A DNA stretch of 64,000 nucleotides from Pseudomonas sp. Z8(2022) (GCF_025837155.1 NZ_CP107549.1:744001-808000), one strand, 5' to 3'. Shown: positions 39,861 to 48,392, counted from the stretch's first letter. Numbers and translations: made by a program. The notes: generated from the sequence alone by a model not told the origin.

Positions 39861-40497
39861 CTACCGTACTACCGACGCTCGCATAGACCGCGACCAGGCC
39901 CAGCGTCAGCGCATTCTTGCCTGTGCCCTGGAGCGGGTCAGCTCTGGCGGTTTCGCGGCGCTGACCATGCAGGCGCTGGCCGAGGATGTCGGAATTGCCA
40001 CCGGCAGCCTGTATCGCCACTTTCGCAGCAAGGGTGACCTGGCCGCCGAAGTCTTCGCCGCCGCCAGCCAGCGTGAAGTGGACGCACTGGCCGCTACCTT
40101 GCGCGGGGCAGGCCGTGCCAGCGAGCGTCTGCGCGCCGGTCTGGAACAATTCGCCGCCCGTGCCTGGCATAGCCGTCGCCTGGCGTTCGCGCTGATCGCC
40201 GAGCCGGTCGATCCGGAAGTCGACGAGCAGCGCCTGCTCTATCGCGAAGCCTATGCCGAACTGTTCAGCGACCTGCTGGAGGAGGGCGCCGCTGCCGGCG
40301 ACTTTGATGTCGAGCACATCGGTCTGATGGCGGCCTGCCTGGTCGGCGCCATCGCCGAGGCGCTGGTCGGCCCCCTGTCACCACCTGCTCGCGCAGCCCG
40401 CGAAGCCGGGCAACCCACCCTGGAGCTGGAACAGGTCAGTGCCAGCCTTGCCACTTTCTGCCTGCGCGCCGTCGGCGCCAAGGAGCCCAAGCGATGA
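39856..40497 (+). CDS. TetR family transcriptional regulator
   Basis: A 213-residue repressor-like protein with an N-terminal TetR helix-turn-helix (ILACALERVSSGGFAALTMQ, then IATGSLYRHFRSKGDLAAEV) and a variable ligand-binding C-terminal domain. Its stop overlaps the AidB-like dehydrogenase start (ATGA), so it very likely regulates that gene and itself through the palindrome at its own start. The ligand may be an acyl-CoA or fatty acid, inferred from the neighbour only. Confidence 0.93.
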   Translation: MAYRTTDARIDRDQAQRQRILACALERVSSGGFAALTMQALAEDVGIATGSLYRHFRSKGDLAAEVFAAASQREVDALAATLRGAGRASERLRAGLEQFAARAWHSRRLAFALIAEPVDPEVDEQRLLYREAYAELFSDLLEEGAAAGDFDVEHIGLMAACLVGAIAEALVGPLSPPARAAREAGQPTLELEQVSASLATFCLRAVGAKEPKR

Positions 40498-42143
40498 AAC
40501 CCAGCCTGCACGCCGAAACCCACGAGGTGTTCAACCAGGTACCGAGCCTGGACGGCGCCAATCTCTATCGTCTCGACCTGCCGCTGCAGGAGTGGATTCG
40601 CCGCTACGACGGTGCCTGGGGGGATGACCGCCTGAGCGCCTATGGTGCATTGAGCGGTGGTGCGCTGATGCAGGCCGGTTTTCTTGCCAACGAGAACAAA
40701 CCGGTATTCAAGAGCCATGACCGCTATGGCAAGCGCATCGACCTGGTGGAGTTTCATCCGGCCTATCACGAGCTGATGCGCACGGCCATCGAACACGGCC
40801 TGCCGTCGCTGCCCTGGACCGACCCGCGCGCCGGCGCCCATGTCGTGCGCGCCGGTCTGACCTACCTGCACAGCCAGGCCGAGGCCGCCAGCGGCTGTCC
40901 GCTGACCATGACCTTTGCCGCGGTGCCGGCCATTCGTCTGCAGCCCAACGTGGCCGAGCAATGGCTGCCGAAGATCCTTGCCACCGAGTACGACCCGCGC
41001 AACCTGCCGATGGAGCAGAAGGCAGGCGTCACCATCGGCATGGCTATGACCGAGAAACAGGGCGGCACCGACGTGCGCGCCAACACCACCCGTGCCTACC
41101 CTGTCGGCCTCGGCGGGCCCGGGCAGGCCTACGAGCTGGTTGGCCACAAGTGGTTCTGCTCGGCACCGATGTGCGATGCCTTCCTCACCCTGGCCTACAC
41201 CGACAAGGGCCTGTCGTGCTTCCTGCTGCCGCGCCACCGCCCGGACGGCACGCGCAACGCATTCTATATCCAGCGTCTGAAGAACAAGCTGGGCAACTGG
41301 GCCAATGCCTCCAGCGAGGTGGAGTACCGCGGTGCCTTCGCCTGGATGGTCGGTGAGGAAGGGCGCGGCGTGCCGACCATCATCGAGATGGTAGCCATGA
41401 CCCGCTTCGACTGCATGGTCGGCTCCAGCAGCCTGATGCGCCAGGCGCTGACCCAGGCCACGCACCACTGTGCGCATCGGCAGGTGGGCGGCAAGTTCCT
41501 CGCCGACCAGCCGCTGATGCAGAACGTGCTGGGCGACCTGGCGCTGGAGAGCGAAGCCGCGCTGGCACTGACCATGCGCATGGGCCGCGCACTGGATCGC
41601 CAGCATGATGAACAGGAAGAGAAGTTCGCCCGCCTGGTCACGGCCGTGGGCAAGTACTGGATCTGCAAGCGTGCCCCGGAAATGATCTACGAGGCCAGTG
41701 AATGCATGGGGGGCGCCGGTTACGTCGAGGAAACCATCCTGCCGCGCCTGTACCGCGAAGCGCCGGTCAACTCGATCTGGGAAGGCTCCGGCAACGTGCA
41801 GTGCCTGGACGTGCTGCGTGCCCTGTCCAAGGAGCCGGGCGTGCTCGATGCGCTGTTCGCCGAATTGGGCGACGGCCATGGCGATGCCCGTCTCAGGGCG
41901 CATATCCAGCGCCTGAAGGCCGACTTCAGCGACACCGCTGATATCCAGTACCGCGCCCGCCAGCTGACCGAGGACATGGCCGTGGCGCTGCAGGCCAAAC
42001 TGCTGCTGGAGGCGGGCAATGCCACCGTTTCCGATGCCTTTATCGCCAGCCGCCTAGAGGGCCGTGGCCGTGTCTACGGTACGCTGGGGCGTGGTGTCGA
42101 TGTTGAGGCGCTGCTGGCGCGCAGCACGCCCCACCTGGCCTGA
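40494..42143 (+). CDS. Acyl-CoA dehydrogenase, AidB-like
   Basis: The 549-residue flavoenzyme resembles AidB (541 residues in E. coli): N-terminal HEVFNQVPSLDGANLY, the FAD-binding middle GVTIGMAMTEKQGGTDVRAN, and YEASECMGGAGYVEE near the C-terminus. AidB binds DNA and protects against alkylation and has weak isovaleryl-CoA dehydrogenase activity; homologues in pseudomonads may instead act on acyl-CoA. It is translated together with the TetR gene. Only 11 bases separate it from the broken thioesterase. Confidence 0.9.
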   Translation: MKPSLHAETHEVFNQVPSLDGANLYRLDLPLQEWIRRYDGAWGDDRLSAYGALSGGALMQAGFLANENKPVFKSHDRYGKRIDLVEFHPAYHELMRTAIEHGLPSLPWTDPRAGAHVVRAGLTYLHSQAEAASGCPLTMTFAAVPAIRLQPNVAEQWLPKILATEYDPRNLPMEQKAGVTIGMAMTEKQGGTDVRANTTRAYPVGLGGPGQAYELVGHKWFCSAPMCDAFLTLAYTDKGLSCFLLPRHRPDGTRNAFYIQRLKNKLGNWANASSEVEYRGAFAWMVGEEGRGVPTIIEMVAMTRFDCMVGSSSLMRQALTQATHHCAHRQVGGKFLADQPLMQNVLGDLALESEAALALTMRMGRALDRQHDEQEEKFARLVTAVGKYWICKRAPEMIYEASECMGGAGYVEETILPRLYREAPVNSIWEGSGNVQCLDVLRALSKEPGVLDALFAELGDGHGDARLRAHIQRLKADFSDTADIQYRARQLTEDMAVALQAKLLLEAGNATVSDAFIASRLEGRGRVYGTLGRGVDVEALLARSTPHLA

Positions 42144-42154
42144 AGGAGAGCGCC

Positions 42155-42588
42155 ATGCAGGCTCATCCGCGCTATCGCGAACTGGTCGAGCGGGGTTTCG
42201 CCGATGCCAACTTCATCAATGATCTGGGTATTCGGGCGACCGCGGCCCGGGTTGGGTCGAAGCGGAGCTGGAGATCCTGCCACGTCACCTGCAGCAGAAC
42301 GGCTACATCCATGCCGGCGTGCAGACCACTCTGGCCGATCATGCTGCCGGCGCCGCAGCCGCTACGCTGGTGGCCGAAGGGCAGACGGTGCTGACCCTGG
42401 AGTTCAAGGTCAACCTGCTGCGCCCGGCGCGCAGCGCCCACCTGTTCTGCCGCGCCGAGGTGCTCAAGGCCGGACGCCAGGCGACCGTGGTCGAAGCCGA
42501 GGTGTTCGGCGTCGAGAACGATCAGAGGCATCTGTGCAGCAAGGCATCGGTTACCATGGCTGTGGTGACGCCGGCGGATCGTGCCTGA
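42155..42588 (+). pseudogene. PaaI-type hot-dog thioesterase with a frameshift
   Basis: Two overlapping frames together give one thioesterase. Frame 1 from ATG 42155 encodes MQAHPRYRELVERGFADA..FINDLGIR and then turns to nonsense. Frame 2 takes over at GPGWVEAELEI and continues NGYIHAGVQTTLADHAAG, the hot-dog active-site segment (HAG..T.AD), through FKVNLLRPA to the stop at 42588. The shift lies in the GC-rich 42236-42250 and needs one base lost or two gained. It may be a real recent mutation or a sequencing error. The gene follows the acyl-CoA dehydrogenase, so it would have hydrolysed acyl-CoA. Confidence 0.82.
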
Positions 42589-42639
42589 GCCCGTCTCGAG
42601 GTGCCTGCCGTGCTTGAAGGCTTGCCTGGAAGTTGTTGG

Positions 42640-42743
42640 GGGCGCGATTGGACTGCCCGAGATATCTTGATCTTTAACAAGGAAAAGTTGGTAGATTTTT
42701 AGCGGCCAGTTTTCCCCTTTTGGAACAGGTGGTTACGCAATGT
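42640..42743 (+). promoter_or_regulatory. AT-rich CRISPR leader
   Basis: The ~100 bases before the first repeat are visibly richer in A and T than the flanks (GATATCTTGATCTTTAACAA; GTTGGTAGATTTTTAG; CAGTTTTCCCCTTTTGG). The orientation matches type I-E arrays, whose leader lies on this side of GTGTTCCCC-type repeats. It would carry the array promoter and the adaptation site. Confidence 0.65.
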
Positions 42744-42833
42744 GTGTTCCCCGCGCCAGCGGGGATGAACCGTGCTGAGCACTACAGCGAGCTTGACCGG
42801 CTACGTGTTCCCCGCGCCAGCGGGGATGAACCG
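42744..42833 (+). CRISPR. Minimal type I-E CRISPR array: two repeats, one spacer
   Basis: Two identical 29-base repeats (42744-42772 and 42805-42833) start GTGTTCCCCGCGCCAGC and end GGGGATGAACCG. They differ only slightly from the E. coli I-E repeat and contain the CCCCGC/GCGGGG stem. They flank one 32-base spacer (42773-42804, TGCTGAGCACTACAGCGAGC...), exactly the I-E unit length. No cas gene occurs in the window, so the array is orphan or served in trans. Confidence 0.93.
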
Positions 42834-42988
42834 AACAAACGTGCGTCTGCTTCAGACAGCCTGAGCCACTCGTTCAGCGTCGGCGCTGCCAGATCACCTT
42901 GCCGGTATTGCTCTCGGTGAGCAGCTTCACCGGCCTGAGCGGCGAGGCCGAACAGGGCAAGCAGCAATGGAACGATGGCGCGGAGCAT
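42782..42988 (-). CDS. Small secreted-protein ORF whose 3' end runs into the CRISPR array
   Basis: The 68-codon frame begins MLRAIVPLLLALFGLAAQAGEA, a good Sec signal, followed by EQYRQGDLAAPTLNEWLRLS. After about 51 residues it enters the last CRISPR repeat, giving the repeat-encoded GSSPLARGT and a stop in the spacer. The natural C-terminus therefore seems to have been replaced by the array, or the gene was always short and the frame continues by chance. I do not recognise the mature part. It is divergent from amn. Confidence 0.45.
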   Translation of the reverse strand: MLRAIVPLLLALFGLAAQAGEAAHREQYRQGDLAAPTLNEWLRLSEADARLFGSSPLARGTRSRSSSL

Positions 42989-43106
42989 GAGGCGACCCTC
43001 TAGCGGGCTGGCTGCCATAAGCCTAGCCGGCCGGGCGTCGTGCGCTATGTTTTCGTCATCGTATGCAGGCAAGATAGGCGCGTACGTTCAGCCAGGAATA
43101 TGCGCC

Positions 43107-44579
43107 GTGAAAGCCTGCTCAGATGATTTCGTCATTGCCTACACACCCGAAGAGGCGGTCGACCGCCTTGCCGCGCTGTATCAGGAGGCCACCGCTGCCC
43201 TTGGCCAGGCGCTCAAACGCTACCTCAAGGAGCGCATTCGCCCCGATACCAGCGAGCACTGCCTGTTCCGTTATCCGGAATTGCGCCTGACCTACCTGTG
43301 CCAGGGTGAGGTGCCGACCACCGTGCGCGCCTACGCCAAGGTGCAGGTGCCGGGTACCTACGCCATCACCGTGACCCAGCCGGCGGCCTTCCGCAAGTAC
43401 CTGCTGGAACAGCTGCGCCCGCTGATGAACGACTTCACCCTGCGCGTGGAAGTCGGCCGCAGCCAGCAGAACATTCCCTATCCGTACGTGGTCGAGGGTG
43501 GTGACGAGCTGGCCGGCAGTGGGGTGACTGCCGCCGAGCTGGCGCGGGTATTCCCCAGTACCGACCTGTCCGCCGCTACCGACGGCACCGCCGACGGCCT
43601 GTACGACTGGGAGAACATCGACCCGCTGCCGCTGGCGCTGTTCGACGCCGCGCGTACCGATTTCTCGCTCAAGCGCATCCAGCATTACACCGGCAGCGAC
43701 TGGCGCCATGTGCAGCCGTGGATTCTGCTGACCAACTATCACCGTTACGTCGATCAGTTCATCCGCCATGGCCTGGACATGTTGGTGGGCGATTCGCGTT
43801 TCATCCGCATGGTGCTGCCGGGCAACGTGGTGGTCGAGCGCGGCATGGCCGAAGGCGAGATGCAGGCGATCATCGAGAACGTGGTCTGGCACCGCTACCA
43901 GATGCCGGCCTACCACCTGCAGGCCGAGGATGGCCACGGCATCACCCTGGTCAACATCGGCGTCGGTCCTTCCAATGCCAAGAACATCACCGACCACCTC
44001 GCCGTGCTGCGCCCGCACTGCTGGCTGATGATCGGTCACTGCGGCGGCCTGCGCCAATCACAGACCATAGGCGACTACGTGCTGGCCCACGCCTACATGC
44101 GCCGCGACGGCATTCTCGATCGCGTGCTGCCACCGCATATTCCGCTGCCGGCGCTGGCCGAGGTGCAGCAGGCGTTGCAGGAGGCCGCCCGACTGGTCAC
44201 CGGCGAGCAGGGCGACGAGCTGAAGAAGCGTCTGCGTACCGGCACCGTACTGACCTACGACGACCGCAACTGGGAGTTGCGCTGGGCGCAGGAGCGGCCG
44301 TTGATCAACCTGTCGCGCGCGGTGGCGGTGGATATGGAAAGCGGCACCATCGCCGCCCAAGGCTATCGCCTGCGGGTGCCGTACGGCACGCTGCTGTGCG
44401 TATCGGACAAGCCGCTGCACAGCGAGATCAAATTGCCCGGAGCGGCCGGCGCTTTCTACGAGCGTGCGGTGACCCAGCATCTGCATATCGGCATCGCGGC
44501 GCTGGAGCTGATGCGCAGCCAGCTCAACTCGTTGCATTCGCGCAAGTTGCGCAGCTTCGACGAACCACCGTTCCGCTGA
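43107..44579 (+). CDS. amn: AMP nucleosidase
   Basis: Amn hydrolyses AMP to adenine and ribose-5-phosphate, controlling adenylate pools. The 490-residue protein has the Amn-specific N-terminal domain and a C-terminal nucleoside-phosphorylase domain (NIGVGPSNAKNITDHLAVLR, LMIGHCGGLR, DMESGTIAAQGYR). I chose the GTG at 43107, with AGGAA 8-9 bases upstream; the frame stays open earlier but has no conserved sequence. The 518-base gap before it holds the CRISPR leader, array and truncated ORF. Confidence 0.94.
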   Translation: MKACSDDFVIAYTPEEAVDRLAALYQEATAALGQALKRYLKERIRPDTSEHCLFRYPELRLTYLCQGEVPTTVRAYAKVQVPGTYAITVTQPAAFRKYLLEQLRPLMNDFTLRVEVGRSQQNIPYPYVVEGGDELAGSGVTAAELARVFPSTDLSAATDGTADGLYDWENIDPLPLALFDAARTDFSLKRIQHYTGSDWRHVQPWILLTNYHRYVDQFIRHGLDMLVGDSRFIRMVLPGNVVVERGMAEGEMQAIIENVVWHRYQMPAYHLQAEDGHGITLVNIGVGPSNAKNITDHLAVLRPHCWLMIGHCGGLRQSQTIGDYVLAHAYMRRDGILDRVLPPHIPLPALAEVQQALQEAARLVTGEQGDELKKRLRTGTVLTYDDRNWELRWAQERPLINLSRAVAVDMESGTIAAQGYRLRVPYGTLLCVSDKPLHSEIKLPGAAGAFYERAVTQHLHIGIAALELMRSQLNSLHSRKLRSFDEPPFR

Positions 44580-44689
44580 GGTTGCGAGGTGCCGGCGTGG
44601 CCTGACGCACAGTCTGGCCACGCGCTGGCGGTACGCTGCTGTGCTCTGGTTTACACTCGCGCCCGTCATGGATGAACGAGGCAGCTCGC

Positions 44690-45502
44690 ATGGAACAGGC
44701 ACGTCTACTGCTCACGGCATTGTGGGACCCCTTCAGCTTCTTCAGTCTTTTCCTCTACGCCGGTCTGGCGCTTGTGCTGGGTGCGGTTGCCGGCCTGTTG
44801 CTGGCGCTGAAGCTGCACCGCCTGGACTGGCTGGTACGCAACAAGCGCTGGCACCACTGGCTGCTCAATCTCTACTTTCTGCTGTTGCCACTGGCTGGCG
44901 GGGTTCTCGGCTTTCAGGGCGGGCTGATGTATGGCAGCCAGCAGCAGATCAATCGCCATCTCGATAGCTACGCGCCTTTGGTACAGGAACTGGCCGACGA
45001 CATCTGGAGCGACTTCCAGGTCTATGTCGAGGCGCAGGAGCAGCAGGGGTTGCTGGTGTCTGTGCGTGATGTCAGCGTGCAGGAACTGCTCAATCAGCTG
45101 GCGCTGGACTATGTCCGTAACGAGCGGCTGCTGGAAGCTGCCGAGCGTGCCGAGGCTTCGACCATGGAGCGCATCGCCTTCGATCTGCTCGACCGGCTGC
45201 GTGCCAGTCTGCTGGGCAAGGCCATTGGCGAAATGGCGGTAGAGAAAACCGCGCGTTACAGCGGGCTCGACGAGAAGGTGCTGAATCAGGTACTGGATGC
45301 CCGTATCGAGCAGCTGTTTCGCGCCGAGTTTTTGCTGGGGCTGCTCAAGCAGCAGATTGGCCACATCTTCAAACCGCTCTATATCGCGCTGTTGATCCAG
45401 CTTGGCCTGTTACTGGCGTTGGTCGCGGCAGAGTGGGGCGTATCGCGCTGGCTGCGGCAGACGCCCGGGCGCCTGCCTGCCGAAGTTGTGCCGCTGGCCT
45501 GA
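44690..45502 (+). CDS. Hypothetical inner-membrane protein
   Basis: A 270-residue protein with two N-terminal hydrophobic segments (FSLFLYAGLALVLGAVAGLLL and WLLNLYFLLLPLAGGVLGF, shown within length limits as parts), a long soluble, Glu-rich helical middle (~95-225), and a C-terminal membrane span (IALLIQLGLLLALVAAEWG). I do not recognise the family. GAGG precedes the ATG at 44690; another ATG lies at 44672. It follows amn by 110 bases and converges on the dehydratase gene. Confidence 0.72.
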   Translation: MEQARLLLTALWDPFSFFSLFLYAGLALVLGAVAGLLLALKLHRLDWLVRNKRWHHWLLNLYFLLLPLAGGVLGFQGGLMYGSQQQINRHLDSYAPLVQELADDIWSDFQVYVEAQEQQGLLVSVRDVSVQELLNQLALDYVRNERLLEAAERAEASTMERIAFDLLDRLRASLLGKAIGEMAVEKTARYSGLDEKVLNQVLDARIEQLFRAEFLLGLLKQQIGHIFKPLYIALLIQLGLLLALVAAEWGVSRWLRQTPGRLPAEVVPLA

Positions 45503-45505
45503 GTC

Positions 45506-46477
45506 TCAGGCCGCGATTGGCGCATCGTCACGCAGCAGTTTGGCCAGCGCCGCGCGGTCGATATTGGCGCCGCTGAGCACCACGGCCACGCGCTGGCCGG
45601 CATTGAGCTCGCGCTCCTGCATCAGGGCAGCCAGTGCCGCTGCGCCGGCGCCCTCGGCGAGGTTGTGGGTGTCTTCATGATAGGCGCGGATGGCGGCGCG
45701 GATTTCCCCATCGTCGACCCGCAGGATGCGCGCCACGCCGGCGCGGATCATGTCCAGCGCCAGTTGCTGCGGTTGGCGACAGGCCATGCCGTCGGCCAGG
45801 GTCTCGGCGCGTTCGGTCTGCACCAGCCGGCCCTGCTCGAAGCTTTGTGCATAAGCGTCCGCACCAGTGGCGACCACACCGACGATTTCGGTGTCGAGGC
45901 CTAGCAGGTCGCGGGTACGAATCATCCCGCAGATGCCCGAGCCGAGGCCGATGGGTACGTACACCCGACGCAGATTCGGCACCGCCTCCAGCAGTTCCAG
46001 GGCATAGGTGGCCACGCCGCGCACCAGATCCTCATGCAGTGACGGCACCCAGTGCAGACCGTCGCGTCCGGCCAGGCGCGCGGCCTCTGCGCGGGCTTCG
46101 TCGAAGTCGCGGCCATGCTCGATCACCTCGGCGCCAAGGGCACGCATCGCCGCGTTCTTCTCGCGGGCATTGCCGTGTGGCACCAGGATGCGGATGCTCA
46201 GGCCCGCCTGACGCGCAGCCAGTGCGAGGCTCTGGCCATGGTTGCCGCGGGTGGCCGTAACCAGCCCGCGCACCTGCGGCTCACGGCGCAGCAGCGCGTC
46301 GATATAGACCAGCCCGCCGCGCACCTTGAAGGCCGCAGTGGGAGCGTGGTTCTCGTGCTTGACCCACAGATCGCAACCGGTGCGCTCGCACAGCAGCGGC
46401 CAGCTCAGCTGTGGTGTGGGCGTCATATGGCGATGAACCAGTTGCGCGCTCTGGCGCAGTTGGGCGAGGTCGAACAT
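45506..46477 (-). CDS. Threonine/serine dehydratase-like PLP enzyme
   Basis: A 323-residue fold-type II PLP enzyme: the PLP lysine is in HENHAPTAAFKVRGGL, substrate loop TATRGNHGQSLA, phosphate-binding GLGSGICGM, and C-terminal VLSGANID. It lacks the C-terminal ACT-like regulatory domain of biosynthetic IlvA, so it is a catabolic-type threonine/serine dehydratase or a related hydroxy-amino-acid ammonia-lyase. It is divergent from a MocR-type regulator, which likely controls it. Confidence 0.87.
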   Translation of the reverse strand: MFDLAQLRQSAQLVHRHMTPTPQLSWPLLCERTGCDLWVKHENHAPTAAFKVRGGLVYIDALLRREPQVRGLVTATRGNHGQSLALAARQAGLSIRILVPHGNAREKNAAMRALGAEVIEHGRDFDEARAEAARLAGRDGLHWVPSLHEDLVRGVATYALELLEAVPNLRRVYVPIGLGSGICGMIRTRDLLGLDTEIVGVVATGADAYAQSFEQGRLVQTERAETLADGMACRQPQQLALDMIRAGVARILRVDDGEIRAAIRAYHEDTHNLAEGAGAAALAALMQERELNAGQRVAVVLSGANIDRAALAKLLRDDAPIAA

Positions 46478-46520
46478 GGGGCGTACTCCGGGTGGCGTTG
46501 ACCCCGATGCTAGTGCGGCG

Positions 46521-46560
46521 CATTGTATGGGTAAATATTTATATTGCATGGCAAACAATG
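46521..46560. promoter_or_regulatory. Direct repeats and AT-rich operator between the dehydratase and MocR genes
   Basis: ATTGTATGG (46522-46530) and ATTGCATGG (46543-46551) are near-identical direct repeats 21 bases apart, two helical turns. The outer CATTGT and ACAATG (46521-46526, 46555-46560) are inverted. The right end covers the MocR gene start codon. MocR regulators typically bind direct repeats near their own divergent promoter, so this is a likely operator. Confidence 0.6.
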
Positions 46561-47898
46561 TGGCTTCCTGATCTGCAAGACGGCTCCCTGCCGACTTATC
46601 TGGCCTTGGTCGAGGCCATCGCCACGGCCATTGGCCGTGGTGAACTCAAGCCCGGTGAACGCCTGCCGCCGCAGCGCCGCCTGGCCTGGACGCTGGGCAT
46701 CAACCCGAGCACGGTGATGCTCGCCTACCGCGAGGCGGCGCGTCGGCATCTGGTTTCCGGCGAGGTCGGGCGCGGTACCTACGTGCTGGCTGGCAGCCGC
46801 GAGGCGAGCCTGTTCCGGCTCAAGCAGCCGGCCGCGCAAGGCGAGCTGATCGACCTGTCGACCAATGTGCCGGTGCATGATCCGGACAATGGTGATTTGT
46901 CCGCCAGTCTCGCCGAGCTGGCCAGGCGCGGTGAACTGGATGTGTTGCAGGCTTATCCGTCGGCAGCACTGGTCGAACGGGCGCATCTGGCGGGTGCCAC
47001 CTGGCTGCGCCGTCGTGGCCTGGAGCTGGCGCCCGGTGGCCTGCTGCTCTGCGCCGGTGCCCAGCAGGGCGTTTCCGCGGCGTTGCTGGCGCTGTGCGAG
47101 GCGGGTGAGCCGATCCTGGTGGAGCGCTACACCGCGCCGGGCATCAAGGCCGCCGCACGCCAGTTGCGCCTGCCGCTGCACGGTGTGGCAATGGATGGAC
47201 GCGGCATCCTGCCTGATGACCTCGACCGCCAGGCGCGTGCAACCGGTGCTCGTGTCGCGGTGCTTACGCCCTGCCTGCAGAACCCCACTGGTGCCAGCCT
47301 GGACGCCGAACGCCGCGCGGCCATTGCCGAGGTGGCGCGGCGTCGTGGCTTGTGGATCATCGAGGACGATGTCTATGGCGTACTGGGCAACGAGGCGCCG
47401 CTGGCGGTGCAGGTGCCCGAACGCTGCCTGCTGATCAGCAGCCTGTCCAAGAGTGTCGCGCCCGGATTGCGTCTGGGCTTTATCGCCGGCGCGCCGGAGC
47501 TGCTCGAACGCATCGATCCGGAAGCCCAGGCCACCCGCTGGGCGGTAACGCCGCTGGGCCTGGCACTGGCCAGTGAATGGATCGAAAGCGGAGTCGCCCA
47601 GCAGCGTCTGGCCTGGCAGATCGAGGAACTGCAGCAGCGCTGGCGCCTGGCCGCGCGGGTGCTCGGTTCGCGTATGCCGCAGGGCAGGGCGGTAGCGCCA
47701 CATCTGTGGCTCGATGGTGTAGTGCCAGCGGGGCTGGCCGAGGCCTGTCGGCAGCATGGCGTCGAGGTGGTGCCGGCCGAGGTGTTCGCGGTCGAGGCCA
47801 ACCCTGGGTATGCCATACGCATCAGCCTCGCCGCGGCAGCCAGCCGGGTCGAACTCAAGCAGGCACTGGAAGGAATCGTGGCGGCCTGGCCGATTTAG
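46558..47898 (+). CDS. MocR/PdxR-type regulator (GntR HTH + aminotransferase-like domain)
   Basis: The 446-residue protein has a GntR winged helix (~10-75: LKPGERLPPQRRLAWTLGIN, then STVMLAYREAARRHL) and a fold-type I aminotransferase-like domain (~100-440) with TPCLQNPTGASL, IIEDDVYGVLG and the PLP lysine in SSLSKSVAPGLRLGF. MocR proteins use PLP or its adducts as effectors rather than as catalysts. It starts at the ATG 46558 within the proposed operator and is divergent from the dehydratase gene. Its 3' end overlaps the GNAT gene by four bases. Confidence 0.92.
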   Translation: MWLPDLQDGSLPTYLALVEAIATAIGRGELKPGERLPPQRRLAWTLGINPSTVMLAYREAARRHLVSGEVGRGTYVLAGSREASLFRLKQPAAQGELIDLSTNVPVHDPDNGDLSASLAELARRGELDVLQAYPSAALVERAHLAGATWLRRRGLELAPGGLLLCAGAQQGVSAALLALCEAGEPILVERYTAPGIKAAARQLRLPLHGVAMDGRGILPDDLDRQARATGARVAVLTPCLQNPTGASLDAERRAAIAEVARRRGLWIIEDDVYGVLGNEAPLAVQVPERCLLISSLSKSVAPGLRLGFIAGAPELLERIDPEAQATRWAVTPLGLALASEWIESGVAQQRLAWQIEELQQRWRLAARVLGSRMPQGRAVAPHLWLDGVVPAGLAEACRQHGVEVVPAEVFAVEANPGYAIRISLAAAASRVELKQALEGIVAAWPI

Positions 47899-48335
47899 CT
47901 GAGTGCCATATGCAGGATTGGGAAGGGCCTCCCACCGCCATCCAGGCGCGAGCGATCGGTCACGACGAAGCCCAGGTGCTGGTAGAAACCGACGGCCTGC
48001 GGGTTCTGCTCGTTGACGTCGACCCGGGTGGCGCCCAGCTCGTCGATGGCATGGCGCATCAGCTGTCTGCCGACGCCCTGGCCGTGGCAGGCCGGATCGA
48101 CGAAGAGCATTTCCACCATGCCTTCGCTGGTGCCGAGAAAGCCCAGAATCCGCCCCGACTCATCGCGTGCGCAGGTCAACTGCACGGCCGGGAAGTACTG
48201 TTCGCGCAGCAGCGGCTTGATCACCTGCAGGTCGCTTTCCGGCAGGAAGTGATGGGTGGCGCGCACGGCGGCCTCCCAGATTCCCACCAGAGTGGGCAGT
48301 TCGGCATCGGTAGGGGCGTCGAGTATCGGCGACAT
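47895..48335 (-). CDS. GNAT family N-acetyltransferase
   Basis: A 146-residue acetyltransferase with the acetyl-CoA loop VDPACHGQGVGRQLMRHAID (Q/RxxGxG/A pattern) and the C-terminal NEQNPQAVGFYQHLGFVV typical of GNATs such as PhnO/ElaA-like proteins. The substrate is unknown. I take the ATG at 48335 (MSPILDAPTD). Its stop codon overlaps the MocR stop codon in the opposite direction, a tail-to-tail overlap. Confidence 0.88.
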   Translation of the reverse strand: MSPILDAPTDAELPTLVGIWEAAVRATHHFLPESDLQVIKPLLREQYFPAVQLTCARDESGRILGFLGTSEGMVEMLFVDPACHGQGVGRQLMRHAIDELGATRVDVNEQNPQAVGFYQHLGFVVTDRSRLDGGGRPFPILHMALS

Positions 48336-48392
48336 GGCGGCAGCATCCTGGATGAGGCGGGCGCAGAGCATGCCAGCTCTGCGCTCGTGCTG

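Noticed and set aside
42720..42920. Forward frame of 66 codons over the CRISPR array (VFPAPAGMNRAEHY...)
   Set aside because: It is the translation of CRISPR repeats (FPAPAGMN, VPRASGDEP) and not a protein gene.
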